Positions 13,582 through 17,808 of a DNA stretch of 17,808 nucleotides are shown one piece after another. The notes beneath the pieces were generated by a model that was not told the DNA's origin, ran no database searches, and saw only the letters and a program-made list of their open reading frames with translations. Source of the DNA: Poindextera sp035294785 (GTDB taxonomy: Bacteria > Pseudomonadota > Alphaproteobacteria > Caulobacterales > Caulobacteraceae); NCBI GenBank assembly GCA_035294785.1, contig DATGKF010000129.1, positions 1 through 17,808 of the forward strand. The letters run 5' to 3'. Position 1 is the stretch's first letter. Each line of letters starts with the position of its first letter. Both the position numbers and the translations under genes were made by a program.

Positions 13582-14922
13582 ATGGCAAGGGCGTTCGATC
13601 TCATCGTGCGCGGTGGCGAGGTGGTGAACCACGCGGGCCGCGGGATAGCGGACGTCGGCGTGCGCGACGGCATGATCGCCGAGATCGGCGACCTCGCGAC
13701 CGCTGCGGCCGGCGAGACCTTCGATGCGGCAGGGCTCGTGGTGTTGCCCGGCGTCATCGACACGCAGGTGCATTTCCGCGAGCCGGGGCTCGAGTGGAAG
13801 GAAGACCTGGAGGCGGGGTCGCGCGGCGCGGTGCTGGGCGGAGTCACCGCGGTGTTCGAAATGCCGAACACCAACCCCAACACCACCTCGGCCGAGGCGC
13901 TGGCCGACAAGCTCGCCCGCGCCAAGAACCGCATGCACTGCGACCACGCCTTCTACATCGGCGGCACGCACGAGAACGCGGACCAACTTGGTGAGCTGGA
14001 GCGGCTTCCCGGCTGCTGCGGCGTGAAGGTGTTCGTCGGCTCCTCCACCGGCAACCTGCTCATCGCCGACGACGAGGGACTGAAGCGCGTGCTCGCCGCC
14101 ATCCGCCGCCGCGCCGCCTTCCACTCCGAGGACGAGGACCGGCTGAACGAGCGCAAGCCTCTGGCGCGCGAGGGCGAATGGACCAGCCACCCAGAGGTCC
14201 GCGACGTCGAGACGGCCGTCCGCTCCTCAAAGCGGCTGATCGCGCTGGCCCGCGCCGCCGGCAAGCGCATCCATATCCTGCACACCACAACGGCCGACGA
14301 GATCGAGCTGTTCGCGCAGCACCGCGACATCGTCACCTGCGAGATCACCCCCCAGCACCTCACCATGGCGGCGCCGGAGTGTTACCAGCGGCTGAAGGGC
14401 CTGGCGCAGATGAACCCCCCGATCCGCGACGAGCGCCACAGGGCCGGCCTCTGGCGCGGCGTCGCGCAGGGGATCGCCGACGTGATCGGCACCGACCACT
14501 CGCCGCACACGCTCGAGGAGAAGGCCAAGTCCTATCCGGCCTCGCCATCCGGCATGCCGGGCGTTCAGACCGTGGTCGCGGTGATGCTCACCCACGTCGC
14601 CGAGGGCCGGCTAACGCTCGAACGCTTCGTCGACCTGACCAGCCATGGCGCGAACCGAGTCTTCGGCATCGCCGGCAAGGGCCGCATGGCCGTCGGCTAC
14701 GACGCCGACCTGACCATCGTCGACCTGAAGGCCCGCCGCACGATCAGGAACGCGGACCAGGCCAACAAATCAGGCTGGACCGCCTTCGACGGCTTCGAAG
14801 CCAAGGGCTGGCCCACGGCCACCATCATCCGGGGGAGGATCGTGATGCGCGACGACGAAGTGATCGCCGAAGGGACGGGCCAGCCGGTCCGCTTTCAGGA
14901 AGCCCTGGAGGCAAGACCATGA
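13582..14922 (+). CDS. Dihydroorotase-family amidohydrolase with altered HxH metal motif
   Basis: 446 residues, cyclic amidohydrolase fold. After a short beta-sandwich (1-55) comes PGVIDTQVHFREPGLEWKED. Here the usual DxHxH is D-T-Gln62-V-His64, so the first metal-ligand His is replaced. Other residues are in place: PNTNP (95-99), the Lys149 expected to be carboxylated (GVKVFVGSS), His181 (FHSEDED), His231/His234 (HILHTTT), Asn278 (MNPPIRD) and Asp305 (GTDHSPH). By family it would interconvert dihydroorotate and carbamoyl-aspartate in pyrimidine synthesis, and I recall alphaproteobacterial dihydroorotases with the same QVHFREPG wording. It might instead act on another cyclic amide. Its TGA overlaps the next ATG (ATGA), so it is co-translated with the ThDP enzyme. 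Confidence 0.9.
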   Translation: MARAFDLIVRGGEVVNHAGRGIADVGVRDGMIAEIGDLATAAAGETFDAAGLVVLPGVIDTQVHFREPGLEWKEDLEAGSRGAVLGGVTAVFEMPNTNPNTTSAEALADKLARAKNRMHCDHAFYIGGTHENADQLGELERLPGCCGVKVFVGSSTGNLLIADDEGLKRVLAAIRRRAAFHSEDEDRLNERKPLAREGEWTSHPEVRDVETAVRSSKRLIALARAAGKRIHILHTTTADEIELFAQHRDIVTCEITPQHLTMAAPECYQRLKGLAQMNPPIRDERHRAGLWRGVAQGIADVIGTDHSPHTLEEKAKSYPASPSGMPGVQTVVAVMLTHVAEGRLTLERFVDLTSHGANRVFGIAGKGRMAVGYDADLTIVDLKARRTIRNADQANKSGWTAFDGFEAKGWPTATIIRGRIVMRDDEVIAEGTGQPVRFQEALEARP

Positions 14923-16460
14923 ACGGCGCCGACGCCGTCATCCAGACGCTCGCCGACAACGGCGTGCGCGCCTGTTTCGCCAATCCGGGCACCAGCGAGA
15001 TGCAGTTCGTCGCCGCCCTCGACCGCGAGCCGCGCGTGCGCCCGGTCCTCTGCCTCTTCGAGGGCGTCGTGAGCGGCGCGGCCGACGGCTACGCTCGCAT
15101 GGCCGGACATCCGGCGGTGACGCTGCTGCACCTCGGGCCGGGCTACGGCAACAGCGTCGCCAATTCGCACAATGCGCGCCGCGCGTTCACGCCGATGGTC
15201 AACGTGATCGGCGACCACGCTACCTATCACCAGAAGCACGACGCGCCGCTGGCGTCCGACATCAAGAGCCTGGCCAGCCCCAACTCTCGCTGGGTGAAGT
15301 CGGCGAAGACCGCCGACAACGCCGCCGATCTCGCCGCCGAGGCGGTGCAGGCGAGCTTTGGCCCGCCAGGCGGCCCGGCGAGCCTGATCCTGCCCGCCGA
15401 TTGCGCCTGGTCGCCCGCCACGCGCAAGGGCCCGGTGCTGGCCAGGCCAGTGCGCTCGGCCCCGTCGGGCGCGGCCGTCGACGCCGCCGCCAAGGCCATC
15501 CGGGCTGCGAAGAAGCCGCTGGTGCTGATGGGCTCGTCGGCGCACGGGGAGGACGGCCTGGCGGCCGCCGGGCGGATCGCCGCGACCGGCGTGCGGATGA
15601 TGGGCGATACCTTCTTGGCGCGGCAACCGCGCGGGGCAGGGCGGTACTCGCCCGACCGAATGCAGTACTTCGGCGAGGCGGCGCTCAAGGATCTGGAGGG
15701 CGTTGATGTGATGGTGCTGGCCGGGACCAAGGAGCCGGTCGCCTTCTTCGCCTACCCCGATGCGCCGAGCGTGCTCGTGCCGGACGGCTGCACCGAGGTC
15801 GTGCTGGCCGACCAGGCCGAGGACGCCGAAGCCGCCCTGTCCGCGTTGGCCGACGCGCTCGGCGCGCCCGCGCCCGCGGCCCCGAACGCGCTCAGCTTGC
15901 CTGAGGCGCCGACCGGCCAGGTCGACGCCCGCAGCGTCGGCGCGTCGATCGCCCGCCATATGCCGGACGAGACGATCGTCTCCGACGACTCGGTCACTTC
16001 GGGCATGGGGACCGTGATGCAGACCCGCACCGCGCGGCGGCACGACTGGCTGGGGCTGACCGGCGGCGCCATCGGTCAGGGAATCCCGGCCGCGGTCGGC
16101 GCGGCGGTCGCCTGTCCCGATCGCAAGGTGCTTTCCCTGAACGGCGACGGCGCCGCCGCCTATACCGTGCAGGGGCTCTGGACGCTGGCGCGGGAGAACC
16201 TCGACGTCACCGTGGTCATCTTCGCCAACCACACCTACCGAATCCTCGGCGTCGAGTTCGCCCGCACCGGCTCGGGCGATCCCGGACCGGCGGCGGCCAG
16301 CCTGCTCGACCTCGGCCATCCGCGGATGGACTGGACCTCGGTGGCGCGCGGCTTCGGGCTCCCCGCCGAGCGCTGCGAGACCGCAGAGCGCTTCGACGAG
16401 GTGTTCGCCAGCGCCATGGCGAACAAGGGCCCGATGCTGATCGAGGTCGCGCTGGCCTAG
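14919..16460 (+). CDS. ThDP-dependent enzyme, benzoylformate decarboxylase/acetolactate synthase-like
   Basis: 513 residues with the three ThDP-enzyme domains: pyrimidine-binding (about 1-170), central (about 185-330) and pyrophosphate-binding (about 350-513). Glu48 (LFEGVVSGAADGYARM) is the cofactor-activating glutamate. The Mg-ThDP motif starts NGDG (408-411) and ends ANHTY (436-440); Asp410, Asn437 and Thr439 have the spacing I recall for benzoylformate decarboxylase ligands. His71 in LLHLGPG corresponds to its active-site His70, and NPGTSE to its NPGSNE loop. Its second catalytic His (281) has no obvious counterpart in PVAFFAYPD. It is likely a 2-oxo-acid decarboxylase or carboligase. GGAGGCAAG precedes the ATG, which overlaps the dihydroorotase-like stop. 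Confidence 0.92.
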   Translation: MNGADAVIQTLADNGVRACFANPGTSEMQFVAALDREPRVRPVLCLFEGVVSGAADGYARMAGHPAVTLLHLGPGYGNSVANSHNARRAFTPMVNVIGDHATYHQKHDAPLASDIKSLASPNSRWVKSAKTADNAADLAAEAVQASFGPPGGPASLILPADCAWSPATRKGPVLARPVRSAPSGAAVDAAAKAIRAAKKPLVLMGSSAHGEDGLAAAGRIAATGVRMMGDTFLARQPRGAGRYSPDRMQYFGEAALKDLEGVDVMVLAGTKEPVAFFAYPDAPSVLVPDGCTEVVLADQAEDAEAALSALADALGAPAPAAPNALSLPEAPTGQVDARSVGASIARHMPDETIVSDDSVTSGMGTVMQTRTARRHDWLGLTGGAIGQGIPAAVGAAVACPDRKVLSLNGDGAAAYTVQGLWTLARENLDVTVVIFANHTYRILGVEFARTGSGDPGPAAASLLDLGHPRMDWTSVARGFGLPAERCETAERFDEVFASAMANKGPMLIEVALA

Positions 16461-16471
16461 GACCTTAGGCC
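16454..16471 (+). terminator. Weak hairpin at the end of the ThDP-enzyme gene
   Basis: GGCCTA (16454-16459) and TAGGCC (16466-16471) form a 6-bp stem with a 6-nt loop; the TAG stop codon begins in the left arm. No T-tract follows. The remaining 100 nt up to the stop of the convergent SDR gene shows nothing else recognisable. Confidence 0.35.
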
Positions 16472-16571
16472 GCGCGCAGCGAACGTGTGTCCAGCTCCGC
16501 TCGCGGAATGGCCCGGCGCCGCCGCGGGTGACCCTGAGCAGGACGGCGGCGCATGCGCGGCTCGGCATCCG

Positions 16572-17354
16572 TCACCATCGTTCCACCCAGGGCCGCAGCA
16601 CGATTTCGAATGCCCAAGTGGATCGATGCTGCCGGTGCAGTTGCAGATAGGTCTCCGCGATGCGGTCAGGATCGGCCATGTTGTCGTCGACCGTTGTTCC
16701 GGCCAGCCGGTGCGCGCGGCTTCCGTCTTCCTGCCGCCAGCCGATCGCCGCGTCGATCGGGACATAGGCGACGTGGATGCCTTGCGGCATCAGTTCGCGC
16801 GCCATGCTCTGCGCAAGCCCGGACTTAGCCTGACATGCCATCGCGAAGGCCCCGCTCGTCGGGAAGCCTTTGAGCGCGGCGCTCGCGTTCGTGAAGATGA
16901 TCGTGCCGCTCGCGCCATTGGCGCCGGGCGGGTTCTCGCGCATGAGGCGAGCGGCCTGCTGGCCGACCAGAAACGCGCTGAACGCCGAGTTGCGAAGGGT
17001 CTCGAGCACCATGCCGGGATCGGCCTCGGTGATGCCCTTTCGGAAGATTCCGGCGACGCGGCCGTCGATGTTGTGCACGACAAGCCTCGGCGCCCCGAGC
17101 TCGCGAACAACCCCCCGGAACAACTGCTCCACCGCGGCGGGATCGCTTGCGTCGCACGCATATCGGTGCGCGCCGTGCGCCTTCTCCAGCACTTGCAGCG
17201 CGGGTTTGTCCGGATCCCTGGCCGCCACAGCGACCCGCATGCCACTCTCGGAGAACAGCCTTGCGCAGCTTGAGCTGATGCCGGGGCCGCCCCCGACGAT
17301 CAGCGCGACCTCTTGCATGGATGCTTGCCCACTTGGGTCGTCGGACTGAGTCAT
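16572..17354 (-). CDS. Atypical SDR-fold protein lacking the catalytic Tyr and Lys
   Basis: 260 residues. The cofactor loop is IVGGGPGISSS (19-29), with Ser where the third Gly of TGxxxGxG stands. The active-site helix reads GAFAMACQAKSGLAQSMARE: lined up without gaps against the upstream neighbour, the YxxxK positions are Phe170 and Cys174. Beyond it, PQGIHVAYVPIDA and the C-terminal RPWVERW are shared with the neighbour and mark one subfamily. NAD(P) binding may persist, but standard SDR proton transfer should not work, so a non-catalytic or changed role is likely. The first ATG (17354) was used; Met13, just before QEVALIVGGG, is an equally plausible start because relatives begin near the first strand. 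Confidence 0.85.
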   Translation of the reverse strand: MTQSDDPSGQASMQEVALIVGGGPGISSSCARLFSESGMRVAVAARDPDKPALQVLEKAHGAHRYACDASDPAAVEQLFRGVVRELGAPRLVVHNIDGRVAGIFRKGITEADPGMVLETLRNSAFSAFLVGQQAARLMRENPPGANGASGTIIFTNASAALKGFPTSGAFAMACQAKSGLAQSMARELMPQGIHVAYVPIDAAIGWRQEDGSRAHRLAGTTVDDNMADPDRIAETYLQLHRQHRSTWAFEIVLRPWVERW

Positions 17355-17440
17355 TCTCGCCCTATTGGCTGGAGGACGATCCGGTTACAGCGTGCAGGAG
17401 CACGCGGTACTCTCGCATCTCCCTGAGCCGTTGGAATGGC

Positions 17441-17808
17441 TCACCACGGCTCGTGGAAGGGGCGGATCTCGGCGAGGAACGACCAGGCGTCCCGCGGCTG
17501 GTGCGCGAGATGGTGGACCTCGTCGGCGATCGAAGCGGGCGAGATAAAGAAATCGTCCGCCGCGTTGGGCAGGCGCTCGCGCTGCCACGGCACGTCGATC
17601 ACCGCGTCTATGACGAGGTATGCAACGTGGACGCCCTTCGGGCCCAGGTCGCGCGCGAGCGATTCAGCGAGGATGCGCTGCGCGGCTTTCGTCGGCGCAA
17701 AGCCGGCAAAGGCGGCGCGCCCGCGCTGGGCCGAGGTGTTTCCGGTGACGATCAGTGCGCCCTCGCCGCCTGCGACCATCGCGGGCGCCGTCAGCCTCGC
17801 GAGATGGA
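17441..17808 (-). CDS. Atypical SDR-fold protein, paralogue of the downstream SDR (5' end outside window)
   Basis: The last 122 codons are visible; the frame stays open to the right edge (HLARLTAPAMVAGGEG), so the Met at 17779 is internal. The strand-helix unit GALIVTGNTSAQRG is followed by AFAGFAPTKAAQRILAESLA, in which the catalytic Tyr position of YxxxK is Phe while Lys is kept. GPKGVHVAYLVIDAVID and the terminal IRPFHEPW match the neighbouring SDR. The pair lies in the same direction with 86 nt between them and probably arose by tandem duplication. Relatives of this type are usually annotated only as SDR family proteins; I know of no assigned substrate. Confidence 0.85.
   Translation of the reverse strand, partial: HLARLTAPAMVAGGEGALIVTGNTSAQRGRAAFAGFAPTKAAQRILAESLARDLGPKGVHVAYLVIDAVIDVPWQRERLPNAADDFFISPASIADEVHHLAHQPRDAWSFLAEIRPFHEPW

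Noticed and set aside
14895..16568. Minus-strand open frame of 557 codons opposite the ThDP enzyme
   Set aside because: Low-complexity Gly/Arg/His-rich product; the plus strand carries the complete ThDP enzyme.
1..17808. CRISPR array, insertion sequence, phage or plasmid genes
   Set aside because: No regularly spaced direct repeats, transposase or integrase motifs, or terminal inverted repeats were seen on either strand.

Overview
The window looks like chromosome from a high-GC alphaproteobacterium of the Caulobacterales (Caulobacter/Phenylobacterium type). The main reason is a full-length CcrM-type GANTC adenine methyltransferase with its C-terminal extension, encoded downstream of rnhB on the same strand. 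The many 1-14 nt gene overlaps, GTG/TTG starts and open antisense frames also fit a GC-rich genome. No insertion sequence, phage gene, tRNA, rRNA or CRISPR array was seen, and no stretch over 300 bases lacks a gene.

Layout. (1) 1-518: C-terminal end of a short-chain dehydrogenase (SDR). (2) 598-1244: a VapBC-type toxin-antitoxin pair overlapping by GTGA, with a small inverted repeat in front. (3) 1252-4624, minus strand: a tightly packed five-gene operon, read metallo-beta-lactamase-fold hydrolase, HSDL2-like SDR, GNAT, HAD phosphatase, SSAT-like GNAT. (4) 4809-6146: an exported protein built from five tandem four-cysteine repeats. (5) 6143-10342, minus strand: tag, rnhB, a divergent ClC chloride-channel-family gene, then ccrM. 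This reads as a genome-maintenance cluster interrupted by a membrane transporter. (6) 10469-11068: a membrane-anchored protein of unknown function. (7) 11087-12741: a PLP aminotransferase divergent from a MarR regulator, with a palindrome at the regulator start. (8) 12729-13520, minus: YgfZ-type folate-binding protein. (9) 13582-16460: a dihydroorotase-like amidohydrolase translationally coupled to a benzoylformate-decarboxylase-like ThDP enzyme. (10) 16572-17808, minus: two related atypical SDRs, the second cut by the window end.

The most interesting signals are four. The ccrM leader carries alternating complementary arms that could form mutually exclusive hairpins, one of which covers the Shine-Dalgarno sequence. 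The exported protein has 20 cysteines in a regular pattern. The tandem SDRs have lost catalytic residues (Tyr to Phe in both, Lys to Cys in one). The dihydroorotase-like protein has Gln in place of the first His of its metal-binding HxH motif. All functional statements come from motif reading and memory of the families; no database search was run.
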